Both the position numbers and the translations under genes were made by a program. The notes beneath the pieces were generated by a model. The model made no database searches. It was not told the DNA's origin and saw only the letters and a program-made list of their open reading frames with translations. From Nostoc sp. TCL240-02 (lineage in GTDB: Bacteria; Cyanobacteriota; Cyanobacteriia; Cyanobacteriales; Nostocaceae), in contig NZ_CP040094.1 of assembly GCF_013343235.1 (NCBI RefSeq), positions 4,092,501 to 4,156,500 of the forward strand: a stretch of DNA of 64,000 nucleotides, written 5' to 3'. Positions 27,001 through 36,382 of this stretch are shown in pieces. The stretch's first letter is position 1. Each line of letters begins with the position of its first letter.

Positions 27001-28500
27001 GATACCTTAAAACTACCTATTGCTGAAATAGGTTGTTTTGCTGGTGATGCTCATCTATTGAGCTTTGATACATCTTCATTTGAAAGCTTATTCAATCTTT
27101 TTGGAATGCCTTGGTGGCTATTTCCTTATCGTCTATTTCTATGGAAGCAATATGGACTAAATAATTTATCTCTTTCGTTATATAAAAATGAGTTTATAGA
27201 AATACAACCTGATTTTTGTCCAATACCAACACCAGAGGATAGCTTGATACTATCTTGTGACTTGGAACGTCCCCATACTAGGTACCCTAGATATATCCAA
27301 GGCAAAATTTCTATCGCTCAGATAATTTTGTCTTCTATAAAACTTAATAAGCCTTTATCTTTTATAATAAAGCAACTACAAAGATTTGCATTTTTAGGAT
27401 TAGAGGTAACTCAGGTAGAGCCAGAAATAGTAGATAATTTAAATCTGACTTTAGAAGATATAAATTTATTTAAAAATGATTTAGGATTTATACTAAACCA
27501 TGAATTATTTAATGATAAAATATCTGTTGCTTATATTGTCAGAAGTGCACAAAAATTAGGTCAGCCAATAGATACAATTTTTAAAAGATTGCAGAGATTT
27601 GAAACTTTAGGGCTACAGTTACCTAAAGTAAATTTACAATATATTAGTGAACTTTCAATTATTTATGAAGATATCCTACTTCTTTCATCAAATTTAGATG
27701 GCAAGACTCCTTTACGGGAAGATAAAATATCAGTAATTCATTTAATTTTAGCTTCACAAAATTTTAATGAGCCGATTGCTAGTATCTTTGTAAAGCTGAA
27801 ACGCTTTGAAGTTTTGGGTTTAAAATTACCTCAACTCGATTTAGAAACTATTAAAGATATATCTATAACAGAACAAGATTTAATAGCCATATCTAAAGAT
27901 TTAGACGGCAAGGCTCCTTTTTTAGAAGAAATATCGACTATTCATTTAATCATAGCCTCAGATAGATTAAATGAGTCAATTGCTAACACTTTTAAAAGGC
28001 TACAAAAACTAGAAGTTCTGAAAATAAAATTGCCATCATTTGCTAGCGAGCTTTTAGACAATATCTGTATCATCTCTGAAGATATAATATTGTTCTCAAA
28101 GAATTTAAATGGAAATAGTCCTTGGTTAGAAGGCCCAATATTTCCTATTCACATTATTATTGCTGCAAATAGTCTAGGAAAGTCAATAGATACAATCATA
28201 AATCAACTTAAAAAATTTGAACCTTTAGGTTTAAAAGTACCTCCAGTAAGTGTTTACTTATCATATAGTCAAAGTGAAATCAGAAAATATTTATTAATTT
28301 TTTCCAAAAGCATGGATGGTAAAGCACCTTGGATAGAAGATGATATTCATCCTACTCGTGTACTTTTAGCAGCATTAATTTGCAATGAGTCTATAGAAGC
28401 TACTTTAGAACGGTTACGTACTTTTGCACCTCTCATAGAGGTAAACTTTCCCGAAGGAAATGAATGGTTTTGGCAATTTTTGAATAAAATAACAAGATGA
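24001..28500 (+). CDS. Caspase-like protease - HSP90-type ATPase fusion with C-terminal repeats
   Basis: The 1499-aa protein has four parts. Residues 1-230: peptidase C14 domain, with RRALLIGVPEY, catalytic His83 in SGHG and Cys134 in FIDACR. Residues about 270-600: helical region, consistent with the inactive-HD (iHD-CE) domain known between such modules. Residues about 640-850: HSP90-like GHKL ATPase with N box E663, N667, D670 (RELYQNALDACRYR), G1 box DNGIGM (717-722) and G2 box NSQFGVGV (763-770). Residues about 1100-1490: six repeats of about 70 residues, each with an IHLILAS-like helix, a KRLQRFEVLGLKLP segment and a SKDLDGKAP segment, similar to winged-helix repeats reported with these ATPases. 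Both active sites look intact. Comparative genomics places such proteins in regulated self-killing or defence; the trigger is unknown. Confidence 0.88.
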   Translation: MKKRRALLIGVPEYESDAITNLPIVCRDIENLHASLEKSGFTIRSLGTDGISQTGRSKLLQALRRECKEAQGVETLLLYFSGHGMHYRGKDYLIPSDAVLDDAEYVEEYLVFTDISEIIDQSGAETIIFFIDACREGVKLGFKDTYLAGWSRGDRRQASRRSFIMVFACGPGQVSQYVSGEEGFSLFSKALAEVLDPQHFACTLKEVLDETQARLNTLIAEQGKQSQKIYYAYESAVDDNIFSREICESVNAAAVKGKASDPWSEAALQSPLWKNKGTEANSIVAQLKQQVAKVLAACWQEWQAAINSFPEDQWRDETLPIRVLEALDLLVFRSDPPIELTEAETALIVTAPFVREAVLASGLVQVAKANPLSLEETNQQTGLRSAIDKVHQSNPRLLRKAQHLQDQGRTADKDAVMTWLLHRCLLKTLELWMPESEGGHLSSNLLQSLQSVSQCSSRLTKETLIPKRLLELARCLFADFERIDRDDRPEALQSRLTVGGYSEEQQIREKMVAYLLKLAGLLAIDIRTLSDVFIDHIGLSDPLTPNDVRSTIAQARWNPSGRGRTLRVTCHHPATDLVMQEHVEQGNLVLTHILRQVEEKRVEMEVLVGLPMHLSPDGIIAEKQNDVAVYQTPHVNFQLAHDEVRELLMGEQLYGDPRLAIRELYQNALDACRYREARLKYLKQTGKYQKQDKTWEGRIIFRQAKDENGREYIECEDNGIGMGKQHLSQCFARAGKRFADLPEFIEEQAEWLKCNPPIRLYPNSQFGVGVLSYFMLADEIEVETCRLDRKGRPGQRLRIRIPGSSGLFRVQELGIGADSGTRVRLYLNRTHYENQLISCLETLRKLLWVAEFRTEAQHFGKQEIWESGQLKHPELSEDKYLKVGDTDVWWVSTSRYSEHNDQGCILSDGLFTDQQEPCFIVNLRGTNYPKLTVDRTTIVDLDKEWVGHLLIQNSEALIKWQHLNFQWLWSLSDNWTEVAAHIFDVLRKNNVSVKLGRWHNDTLKLPIAEIGCFAGDAHLLSFDTSSFESLFNLFGMPWWLFPYRLFLWKQYGLNNLSLSLYKNEFIEIQPDFCPIPTPEDSLILSCDLERPHTRYPRYIQGKISIAQIILSSIKLNKPLSFIIKQLQRFAFLGLEVTQVEPEIVDNLNLTLEDINLFKNDLGFILNHELFNDKISVAYIVRSAQKLGQPIDTIFKRLQRFETLGLQLPKVNLQYISELSIIYEDILLLSSNLDGKTPLREDKISVIHLILASQNFNEPIASIFVKLKRFEVLGLKLPQLDLETIKDISITEQDLIAISKDLDGKAPFLEEISTIHLIIASDRLNESIANTFKRLQKLEVLKIKLPSFASELLDNICIISEDIILFSKNLNGNSPWLEGPIFPIHIIIAANSLGKSIDTIINQLKKFEPLGLKVPPVSVYLSYSQSEIRKYLLIFSKSMDGKAPWIEDDIHPTRVLLAALICNESIEATLERLRTFAPLIEVNFPEGNEWFWQFLNKITR

Positions 28501-28538
28501 ATATATAAGTTTTAAATCACTAATTAAATTGATGGGCA

Positions 28539-28555
28539 GGTGGGCAATGCCCACC
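28539..28555. terminator. Palindrome between the caspase-HSP90 gene and acnB
   Basis: GGTGGGC and GCCCACC with a 3-base loop, followed by CTACTTTAATT, stand between two convergent genes. It may end both transcripts, but the same hairpin type is a common Nostoc dispersed element. Confidence 0.45.
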
Positions 28556-28571
28556 CTACTTTAATTATCTA

Positions 28572-31250
28572 CTAACGCAAACTACTAGCTGGCATACCCA
28601 AGATATCCTCAATTCTCGGCATATCTTCCAACGCAATCACACGTCCTTCATCCTCAAAACCAGCGATTTGATCAAAGTTCAAATACCGATACAAATCATC
28701 TGCAAAAGGCTCAATTCTACTCGCCACAATATCCAAGTATTCCTGCACTGTCGGAAGCCGTCCCAGCAGCGCACAAACTGCGGCTAATTCTGCTGAACCA
28801 AGATACACTCGCGCATCTTTACCCATACGATTATTAAAGTTGCGGGTAGAGGTAGAAAATACTGTTGTACCATCAGCAACTCGCGCCTGATTTCCCATGC
28901 ACAAACTGCATCCTGGCATTTCTGTTCTAGCACCCGCAGCCCCAAAAACGCTGTATACACCTTCTTCTTTTAATTGGTGTTCATCCATGCGGGTTGGTGG
29001 TGCTATCCACAGGCGGGTTTTTACTTCACCTGCGCCTTCCAAAACTTTCGCTGTTGCCCGATAATGACCAATATTTGTCATACAAGAACCGACGAATACT
29101 TCTTGCACTGGATCGTTAGCAACTTCCGATAATAACTTAACATTATCGGGGTCATTGGGAGCAGCAACAATTGGTTCTTTGATTTCGTTCAAATCAATTT
29201 CAATTATTTCGGCATACTCGGCATCGACATCGCCTTCTAATAACACGGGATTTGCTAACCATTCTTCCATTTTTGCCACACGGCGTAGCATGGTACGCGG
29301 ATCGTGATAGCCTCGTGCGATCATATTTTTCAGTAACGCGATGTTAGAACGCAGATATTCCGAAATTGTCTCTACACTCAGCTTAATTGTGCATCCAGCA
29401 CAAGAACGTTCGGCACTAGCATCGGTGAGTTCAAAGGCTTGTTCAACTTTTAAATCTGGCAAACCTTCTATTTCTAGAATTCGTCCAGAGAAAACATTTT
29501 TCTTATTTTGTTTCTCTGCTGTCAGCAAACCTTTTTGAATTGCTACGTAGGGTATAGCATTCACGACATCCCGCAGGGTGATACCTGGTTGCAATTCTCC
29601 TTTAAATCTTACCAAAACGGACTCTGGCATATCTAAAGGCATGACACCCAAGGCGGCTGCAAAAGCCACTAATCCCGAACCGGCGGGGAAGGAAATACCC
29701 AAGGGGAAGCGGGTGTGAGAGTCGCCGCCAGTTCCCACTGTGTCGGGTAGCAGCATCCGATTTAACCAAGAGTGGATGATACCATCACCGGGACGGAGGG
29801 CGACTCCGCCACGAGAGGCAAAGAAATCGGGGAGTTCGTGATGGGTTTTGATGTCTACTGGTTTGGGATAAGCTGCTGTATGGCAGAAACTTTGGATCAC
29901 TAAGTCTGCACTGAAACCAAGACAAGCGAGTTCTGTCAATTCGTCGCGGGTCATGGGGCCTGTGGTATCTTGAGAACCAACGGTAGTGATGATGGGTTCG
30001 CAGGATGTGCCGGGACGCACACCAGGTAATCCACAAGCTTTACCGACCATTTTCTGTGCTAGGGTGTAGCCTTTACCTGTATCAAAAGCTTGCTGGGGAC
30101 GGGTGAAAACGGTGCTGGGTTCTAAACCAAGTGCAAGACGGGTTTTGTCGGTGAGGGTACGCCCGATAAGTAAGGGGATGCGTCCACCTGCGCGGACTTC
30201 ATCGAGGATGGTATCAGGTTTAAGGTCAAAGGTGGAAATGACTTCGCCTGCTTCGTTGGTGATTTCACCTTTGTAGGGATGGATGGTAATTACCATGCCG
30301 GTCTCGAGTTTGGTGACATCGCACTGAATAGGCAAAGCACCGGCATCTTCAGCAGTGTTAAAGAAGATTGGCGCGATCGCACCACCTAAAACATAACCCC
30401 CAGCGCGTTTGTTTGGCACAAAAGGTATATCATTTCCTGTATGCCACAATACGGAGTTAATGGCAGATTTACGCGAGGAACCTGTACCAACTACATCTCC
30501 CACGTAAGCTACGGGATGCCCTTTTTCCTTCAACTCGGCAATGGTTGCCAAGCTTCCCGGTTGCCGTGACTCCAACATCACTAAGGCGTGTAAGGGAATA
30601 TCTGGGCGAGTTGTGGCACTTTGGGCTGGTGATAAGTCGTCGGTGTTGGTTTCGCCAGGAACTTTAAAAACGGTGACAGTAATCGCTTCTGGGACTGTAG
30701 GGCGCATGGTAAACCATTCAGCTTCTGCCCAAGAGTCAACCACCCGCTTGGCGAAAGGATTGGTTTTAGATAACTCTAAAACATCATGGTAAGCGTCATA
30801 CACCAAGAGGATTTTGCTTAAGGCGTTGGCGGCGTAGGCGGCGATGGGTTCCTTTCCTTGCCCGCCCATTACCAGAGGTGTTTCGGATGAGTCAGAGACG
30901 GATACAGTAGGCAATTGCAGCAAATCAATTAAAGATTGCACATTGTAACCACCGATCATTGTGCCCAGCAATTGCACCGCTTCGATGGGCGCAATCAACG
31001 GACTGGTGATTTCTTCCTTAGCAATGGCGGTGAGAAATCCAGCTTTGACATAAGCTGCTGGATCAACACCAGGAGAAACGCGATCGCTCAATAAATGTAA
31101 TAATATCTCCTCTTGACCCTTGGGCGGATTTTTCAGTAATTCACATAATTCTGATGTTTGCTTCGCATCCAATGGTAAAGGAGGAATACCGAGTGCTGCT
31201 CTTTGGGCAACGTGTTTACGATATTGTTCTAGCATTTTTATGTTCTCCAT
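28572..31250 (-). CDS. acnB: Bifunctional aconitate hydratase 2 / 2-methylisocitrate dehydratase
   Basis: The 892-aa protein starts with the AcnB HEAT-like domain ([26 protein letters not shown]), and includes the swivel domain ([20 protein letters not shown]), [30 protein letters not shown] and [13 protein letters not shown] with [4Fe-4S] ligand cysteines. It converts citrate to isocitrate in the cytoplasm; B-type aconitase is the usual one in cyanobacteria. Length is slightly over the E. coli enzyme (865). It stands alone. Confidence 0.97.
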   Translation of the reverse strand: MENIKMLEQYRKHVAQRAALGIPPLPLDAKQTSELCELLKNPPKGQEEILLHLLSDRVSPGVDPAAYVKAGFLTAIAKEEITSPLIAPIEAVQLLGTMIGGYNVQSLIDLLQLPTVSVSDSSETPLVMGGQGKEPIAAYAANALSKILLVYDAYHDVLELSKTNPFAKRVVDSWAEAEWFTMRPTVPEAITVTVFKVPGETNTDDLSPAQSATTRPDIPLHALVMLESRQPGSLATIAELKEKGHPVAYVGDVVGTGSSRKSAINSVLWHTGNDIPFVPNKRAGGYVLGGAIAPIFFNTAEDAGALPIQCDVTKLETGMVITIHPYKGEITNEAGEVISTFDLKPDTILDEVRAGGRIPLLIGRTLTDKTRLALGLEPSTVFTRPQQAFDTGKGYTLAQKMVGKACGLPGVRPGTSCEPIITTVGSQDTTGPMTRDELTELACLGFSADLVIQSFCHTAAYPKPVDIKTHHELPDFFASRGGVALRPGDGIIHSWLNRMLLPDTVGTGGDSHTRFPLGISFPAGSGLVAFAAALGVMPLDMPESVLVRFKGELQPGITLRDVVNAIPYVAIQKGLLTAEKQNKKNVFSGRILEIEGLPDLKVEQAFELTDASAERSCAGCTIKLSVETISEYLRSNIALLKNMIARGYHDPRTMLRRVAKMEEWLANPVLLEGDVDAEYAEIIEIDLNEIKEPIVAAPNDPDNVKLLSEVANDPVQEVFVGSCMTNIGHYRATAKVLEGAGEVKTRLWIAPPTRMDEHQLKEEGVYSVFGAAGARTEMPGCSLCMGNQARVADGTTVFSTSTRNFNNRMGKDARVYLGSAELAAVCALLGRLPTVQEYLDIVASRIEPFADDLYRYLNFDQIAGFEDEGRVIALEDMPRIEDILGMPASSLR

Positions 31251-31652
31251 TGGGATGTTCTATCTTTAATTATGAAATATTTTTAGTCAATACTTGGCTA
31301 TAAGAGTTTAGCTTACTTTTATTACCGAAAGCCTTACTGTTAATCGGTTGCTTGCAGTTTTTTTATACTGAAAGTTTGAAAACTATTGAGCGAATGGAAT
31401 TCTAAAATTCTTGTTCTTTCTATGTCATAGTCTTGACCTTCATCTGTAAAATGGCTATCTCCATCAATTTCAATTACTACTTGTTTTTCTAGAAAGATGT
31501 GTGTACGCCGTAGCTTAAAAAAGGAGGGAACAAGAATTAAAGTACCCCTTTTTAAGGGGGATTTTAGGTAGATCTAAAACGTTTTGCTACCAAGAAGAGG
31601 ACTTTTAAAACATCCTCTAACGCGCTTATAATGCCGCTAAGTCTTTATTTAT

Positions 31653-31790
31653 GCCGTCAAAAAGGTACAAGAAAAGTATAAGTTTAAACTCTATGCTTTG
31701 TGCATCATGAGCAATCATGTGCATTACCTGCTGGAACCAAAACAGCCAGAAGATTTACCGAAAATTATTTTCGAGTCAAAGTTGCACTAA
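31653..31790 (+). pseudogene. Remnant of a REP-associated tyrosine (RAYT/IS200-like) transposase
   Basis: The frame reads KYKFKLYALCIMSNHVHYLL, with the HUH-type His pair (HVH), then EPKQPEDLPKI and a stop at 31788. This is the typical core of the Y1_Tnp family, without its catalytic Tyr and the rest of the protein. It lies in the acnB upstream region, next to an imperfect inverted repeat (31829-31879). Confidence 0.72.
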
Positions 31791-31828
31791 AGCCGCGATC
31801 ACATCTAACAGGCAGTAAACTGAAAACA

Positions 31829-31879
31829 TGACGTTCTCTCCCGCCTGTTATACCATCAGATTAACGGGAAAGAACGTCA
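31829..31879. repeat. Long inverted repeat beside the RAYT remnant
   Basis: TGACGTTCTCTCCCG (31829-31843) pairs with CGGGAAAGAACGTCA (31865-31879), 14 of 15 bases, loop 21. It may be an IS200-like or REP end, or the terminator of the secreted-protein gene that ends at 31925. Confidence 0.6.
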
Positions 31880-31924
31880 CAGCAGACCTAAATCTCGCAC
31901 TAGTCAATGAGGATCAATGTCAGC

Positions 31925-32983
31925 TTAAAACAATCGTCCACAAGGAATTGTTCCACGACGAATCGCATGATTGCTGGTTTCGGAATCATCCGCCCAGAAG
32001 AACTGTTTTAGATTGCTGGCGCATTCAGAATTGGGCGCAATGGCAATACCTTCGTTGTTAATGTTTGACATCGAACTTGGGCGTTCGTAACCCTTGCGGA
32101 TGATGAATTTGCCTTTCGTTGACGAGCCAACGGCGGTATCGATGGCGAGCAGGGTTGAGCGGTTGCTGCAATTGTTGTCGCAATACGCCCATAAAGTCTC
32201 ATTATCGCGGTCGAAGGATAAATCCATGATCTTTGTATTACCACTGTCAATGGTAGCAATACGCGTATATGTAGAGTCGGAGTTGAGCGCGTAGGAATAA
32301 ATTTGTCCATTTGCTTCCAATCCAACAAAAAACAATCCCGTGCCATGCAACGGATAATTGGCTGGGTTGTAGAGCTGATTGGTACTTTCATCTATGAATC
32401 CATTAGCCTGCAAATAACTATCTGGCACCCATGCGATCGCTTCCAAGCCTAAATTAGTGGAGCTAACCGTTGGCAAATTAGAAGTTAAGTTCCATTCCTT
32501 AGTAGCATTGAGGGTGGTGGCACTGCTGCTGCTGTCATAACTCAGTACGCTGAAGCGGTTGGAGCCGCTGCCATCTCGCTCAGTAGAGACGTAGATAGTT
32601 GTTGAAGAAAACTCGGCTTTGGTCACGCCTTCCGCATCCGGCGCACCAGTACCATTGGGATAACGCAACGTTTTTCCAGAACTCCAATTATTAGCAGTAT
32701 TTTTGACGAAAGTGCTGCCGTTCCAAACCAGGTTATAGAGTTTTGATGGCGAATTTTGCACTCCCCACAACACAGCTTGTTGCGTTCCAGTCGCTGGGTC
32801 GTAAAACAAACCGCTGAGATTACCACCGAACTGGTTAGAGCCATCAGCAGTGACTACAGTTGTGCTGCTAGGCCATGCGCTGTAGGTGACAGCGGCCGCT
32901 ACCAATTTCGCACTCAATAAACTTATGCCACAGGCAAAAAACAGCTTTGTGAGCGCAAAGGAAGATATTGCTTTACATTTCAT
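31925..32983 (-). CDS. Secreted beta-propeller-like protein, unknown function
   Basis: From ATG 32983 (MKCKAISSFALTKLFFACGISLL) the protein has 352 residues with a signal peptide ending near LVAAA. The rest is strand-rich with repeating W/Y and Asp motifs: GGNLSGLFYDPATG, EGVTKAEF, LGLEAIAWVPDSYL, IMDLSFDRDNETLWAYCDN and NNEGIAIAP. This pattern resembles phytase-like/SdiA-regulated propellers (esterase-like activity of phytase). Four Cys near the end suggest disulfides. No operon partner is seen. The enzymatic role is unproven. Confidence 0.7.
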   Translation of the reverse strand: MKCKAISSFALTKLFFACGISLLSAKLVAAAVTYSAWPSSTTVVTADGSNQFGGNLSGLFYDPATGTQQAVLWGVQNSPSKLYNLVWNGSTFVKNTANNWSSGKTLRYPNGTGAPDAEGVTKAEFSSTTIYVSTERDGSGSNRFSVLSYDSSSSATTLNATKEWNLTSNLPTVSSTNLGLEAIAWVPDSYLQANGFIDESTNQLYNPANYPLHGTGLFFVGLEANGQIYSYALNSDSTYTRIATIDSGNTKIMDLSFDRDNETLWAYCDNNCSNRSTLLAIDTAVGSSTKGKFIIRKGYERPSSMSNINNEGIAIAPNSECASNLKQFFWADDSETSNHAIRRGTIPCGRLF

Positions 32984-33621
32984 TGTTTGATAATCTCTGA
33001 GAATCATTGAAGCCCATGAGCCGTCCAATTTTCGATGTGTAAATTGTTTTGATTGCACGGCATCACAAAAGTGGTGGTGAAATTCACTCTAGCAATTGGG
33101 TATGACTTAAAAAGTTATAATTGGTTAAAATTTTGGTTAAAATTAGTTATTTCCATGAAATTTCCGCCACACCAAAAAAACTGCTTTTGGAATGTCCAAA
33201 ATTGTCCCGAATACAAGGGTAATTGAAGCAGCCTGATCCACAAATCACTATATACTATCATATAGTCCCAATCAAAGCCTTACAGATACATATTAAATCT
33301 CTAAAAGCCTGAAAATAAAATCTTAATTATCTCTGAAATTTTAAGATTTATTAGAATAATCGCTGAATATAACTTAGCTTACGTTGTATCAATTAGAATT
33401 AATAATGGAGTCTCCCACAGCCTTTTTATCCCCCAACAACAATTTTTAAGGAGGCAAAAACCTCTCAAAGTCCTCCTTAAAAAGGAGGATTTAGGAGGAT
33501 CTATAAAATTTTGATCTTGTAGAGGGATGTGTATACGCCGTAGCCTAAAAAGAGGGTTTAGGGAGATAAAAAAGTGCCTACATCACAGCCAATAACTTTT
33601 AAAGCAACCTCTTAAGCTAGC
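32984..33621. other. Intergenic region with AT-rich stretch and repeat blocks
   Basis: No gene is visible. The block 33460-33560 (AAGGAGGATTTAGGAGGATC and ACGCCGTAGCCTAAAAA) also occurs in variant form at 31500-31600, and its end is similar to 45770-45800. These look like old dispersed elements. Confidence 0.55.
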
Positions 33622-35532
33622 TCACAAAATCGTTACAGTTTCTTTCAAATAAACCCGTGTAAATGGTTCATCTTCAGCCAAAGTATAATCTTCAATCAAC
33701 CCTTTGCGACGGATAGAAATATCATTGCCTTTTCTAATTACCACAGTAGAACTATCAAAGACATCTCGCGCTAGCATCATCTCAGTTTCGCTGGGATTAT
33801 CCAAAACTACGATATTACTATTCCGGTAAAACATCCCCTCTTCATCTAAGATGTCTTCGGCATATTCGGCAATCAGCAAATCAACTTTGGGATGACGGAG
33901 CAAAGTTTGGACGTTGCTATTGTAGTTTTTGCTTAATACTTTTTTCGAGCGATTTACAAAAACTGCATCACGACAAACAGCGCCTATTGTCCAATTGGGA
34001 TGTTGTAAAAGGATATGGTCAATTGTTGTTTGCAGTTCTTCAACTGAGATTTTATTAAAGGTGATAATTGGTATCCTCGAATCTGTACCCGACTCAAAAA
34101 AGGTTTCTAGAATATGAGAAGGTACATCAACACTTTCACCTTCAGAAGGTTTAAGATGCATTAAAACTCCTGGTGCAGCGTTGATTTCCAGGATAGCAAA
34201 GTTACTAGATTTCCAAGATTCGGAGAGACTTTTGGTAATGACATCAATACCAAGGCAAGTCAACTGGAAGTGTTGGGCAATATCTTGCGCCAAGATAATA
34301 TTGTCATCATGAACTGTGTGAGTTGCATCGATGCTCATACCTCCGGCTGAAAGATTGGCAACTTTACGCAGGTAAACAGTGCGTCCTTTTTCAATCACGC
34401 TGTCTAGTAATAAACGCTGTTCCTCTAAGTAAAGTTCCATCGCTTCATCAATCTGAATTTTACTCATGGGTGAGGTGGGCGTATCTAAACGTGCAGGTTT
34501 GCGGTTTTCTAGGCGAATTAATTCTGCAAGTGTTAAGTAGCCATCACCAACAACCGATGCTGGACGGCGTTCTGTGGCGGCGACAAATCTGCCATTGACA
34601 CACAACATCCGAAAATCTGATCCTGAAATACTTTTCTCAACAATTATCCGAGTTAGGTGATCTTCAGGAATCGCTGCTAATGCTCTATTATAAGCGGATT
34701 CCAGTTCTTTTGAGTCTTGTACGTCAGCCGTAACGCCAATTCCTTTATGACCTACCACTGGCTTAACTGCCACTGGGTAGCCAATTTTTCTGGCTGCTGC
34801 CAAGGCTTCCTTTTCAGAAAAGACGATATCGCCTTCAGGGACTGGGAAACCCAAGGTTTTTAGAAATGCTTTGCAGTCATCTTTACGGGTGGTAAACTCT
34901 GAATCTAGATGACTATCACAGTTAAATGTGGTTGCTACTCCTCGGACGTGTTTTTTTCCAAAGCCGTATTGCATTAATCCTTCTTCCCACAAATAAAAGG
35001 CGGGAATACCTTTTTCGTCGGCTGTTCGCAATAGGGCGTAAACTGTGGGGCCACCATACACAGATGCACGGAACTTATTTTGTAGCCTGACTAGCTGCTC
35101 ATCAAAGTTAAAGTCTTCGTCTTGGGTAATGGCTTCAAACCAATCCCAAACAAAATAAACTACCTCTCTAGTTGTGCGTTCATGTAGTGATTGGACGCTA
35201 ATTCGCACTAAATCGGGATATGGCTTCACACTCCATTGGTTTAGGTGCAAATCCATGTCCAGTTTTCCGACTTCGGACACAACTTGAGCAAATAGATGGG
35301 CATGGGACTCGTAGCTTTGGCTGCCCAGATTTGGATAGCGATCGCCAATGCTTGCAATATAATCTTCTATGGGCAAAGGCTCTCTAGAGTCAACTAGAGC
35401 AAAGTCAAACACTAGCGCCCCTGCATCTAAATATGGGTTGGGGCCAACATAATGCTTGAAGTTGAAAATATCGAATACATCCGTTCTTCTAGCATTAATG
35501 CGAACCAAGTCACCGCTTTTTTGTAGAACCAT
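33622..35532 (-). CDS. cphA2: Cyanophycin synthetase 2-like protein (ATP-grasp)
   Basis: The 636-aa protein resembles cyanophycin synthetase: an N-terminal domain, an ATP-grasp domain from about residue 215 (DCKAFLKTLGFPVPEGD, GYPVAVKPVVGHKGIGV, ILEINAAPGVLMHL) and a short C-terminal Mur-ligase-like remnant with no visible ATP P-loop. CphA1 has about 870-900 residues, so this fits CphA2, which is known to polymerise beta-Asp-Arg dipeptides with a single active site. A gene for cyanophycinase (cphB), which releases such dipeptides, lies divergently 850 bp away, so the two could recycle cyanophycin. A divergent CphA1 or other amino-acid ligase is possible. Confidence 0.82.
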   Translation of the reverse strand: MVLQKSGDLVRINARRTDVFDIFNFKHYVGPNPYLDAGALVFDFALVDSREPLPIEDYIASIGDRYPNLGSQSYESHAHLFAQVVSEVGKLDMDLHLNQWSVKPYPDLVRISVQSLHERTTREVVYFVWDWFEAITQDEDFNFDEQLVRLQNKFRASVYGGPTVYALLRTADEKGIPAFYLWEEGLMQYGFGKKHVRGVATTFNCDSHLDSEFTTRKDDCKAFLKTLGFPVPEGDIVFSEKEALAAARKIGYPVAVKPVVGHKGIGVTADVQDSKELESAYNRALAAIPEDHLTRIIVEKSISGSDFRMLCVNGRFVAATERRPASVVGDGYLTLAELIRLENRKPARLDTPTSPMSKIQIDEAMELYLEEQRLLLDSVIEKGRTVYLRKVANLSAGGMSIDATHTVHDDNIILAQDIAQHFQLTCLGIDVITKSLSESWKSSNFAILEINAAPGVLMHLKPSEGESVDVPSHILETFFESGTDSRIPIITFNKISVEELQTTIDHILLQHPNWTIGAVCRDAVFVNRSKKVLSKNYNSNVQTLLRHPKVDLLIAEYAEDILDEEGMFYRNSNIVVLDNPSETEMMLARDVFDSSTVVIRKGNDISIRRKGLIEDYTLAEDEPFTRVYLKETVTIL

Positions 35533-35849
35533 TGATTACGAACCTTTGGCTAAACACCCTGAAATTTCTATGCTGAGTTATCGTTACTCAAACTTGTTGA
35601 TTGGAGGCTGATTCAGATTAATTGTTGGAGAGTGATGGCAAAGCCATTGATCTAATCAGAACCTACATTAACTCTATTAGTAAGCATTTTTAACTATCTC
35701 AAGGCATAATTAAATTTCTCTTCCTCGGCAAAGAATCAAGAATAGTCACTTCATCCTTATGAATGGACAAAGATATAACCTTTGAAAGGTGTAACACGCA
35801 TCCCAAAATCTGTATAAATAAATGTGCGGTATTGAAGAGACAGCAAAGC

Positions 35850-36053
35850 ATGAATAGCACACAAGCTGATCTAAGAGATGAAATTCGAGAACTTGCTGAG
35901 GAAGCTTTTCACCAAAAGCTGATCTCTGGTCATGGTGATGGGCCTGACATAAATGAGTATCAAATTGTCTACCAAGGCAAACCCAGGCATCTCCCACTAG
36001 AACAAGCACGTTTTTTCTTGACTAACTTGCTTTACAGAAGTCGCATTCATTAG
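35850..36053 (+). CDS. Small conserved-looking protein between cphA2 and cphB
   Basis: From ATG 35850 (MNSTQADLRDEIRELAEEAF) the protein has 67 residues, with a helical charged N-terminus and the sequence NEYQIVYQGKPRHLPLEQARFFL. An upstream start at 35763 would add 29 residues of poor quality. I do not recognise the family. A stable hairpin (36151-36177) follows. Its position between two cyanophycin genes makes a related role possible but unproven. Confidence 0.6.
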   Translation: MNSTQADLRDEIRELAEEAFHQKLISGHGDGPDINEYQIVYQGKPRHLPLEQARFFLTNLLYRSRIH

Positions 36054-36150
36054 GACTCATTATCAAATATCTAATTTGCACTCAGCTAGATTTAATACCA
36101 ACAATTGCATGATAAATTTTCAATCGGTAATTTAGAAACGCAGTCAATAA

Positions 36151-36177
36151 TGCCTCTAGAAAATCTCTCTAGAGGCA
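36151..36177 (+). terminator. Hairpin downstream of the 67-aa gene
   Basis: TGCCTCTAGA (36151-36160) pairs with TCTAGAGGCA (36168-36177), a perfect 10-bp stem with a 7-base loop, followed by GTTGGTTTTAGG. It is a probable terminator. Confidence 0.6.
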
Positions 36178-36382
36178 GTTGGTTTTAGGAATTTTATTTA
36201 GGAGAAAAAAATTAATTCTGAGGAGAGCTATTTTTTGATGTAATTTTCCTGAAAAATCTTTTGGTCTAATTGAAAGCGCAAATTTTAATACTACATTCTG
36301 TCAGGTAATCTACCATAGGGATGATTTGATAGTTTAATTGTCATGGTTTAGTGAAATTTATTAACTCACATCAGGGGGCATC

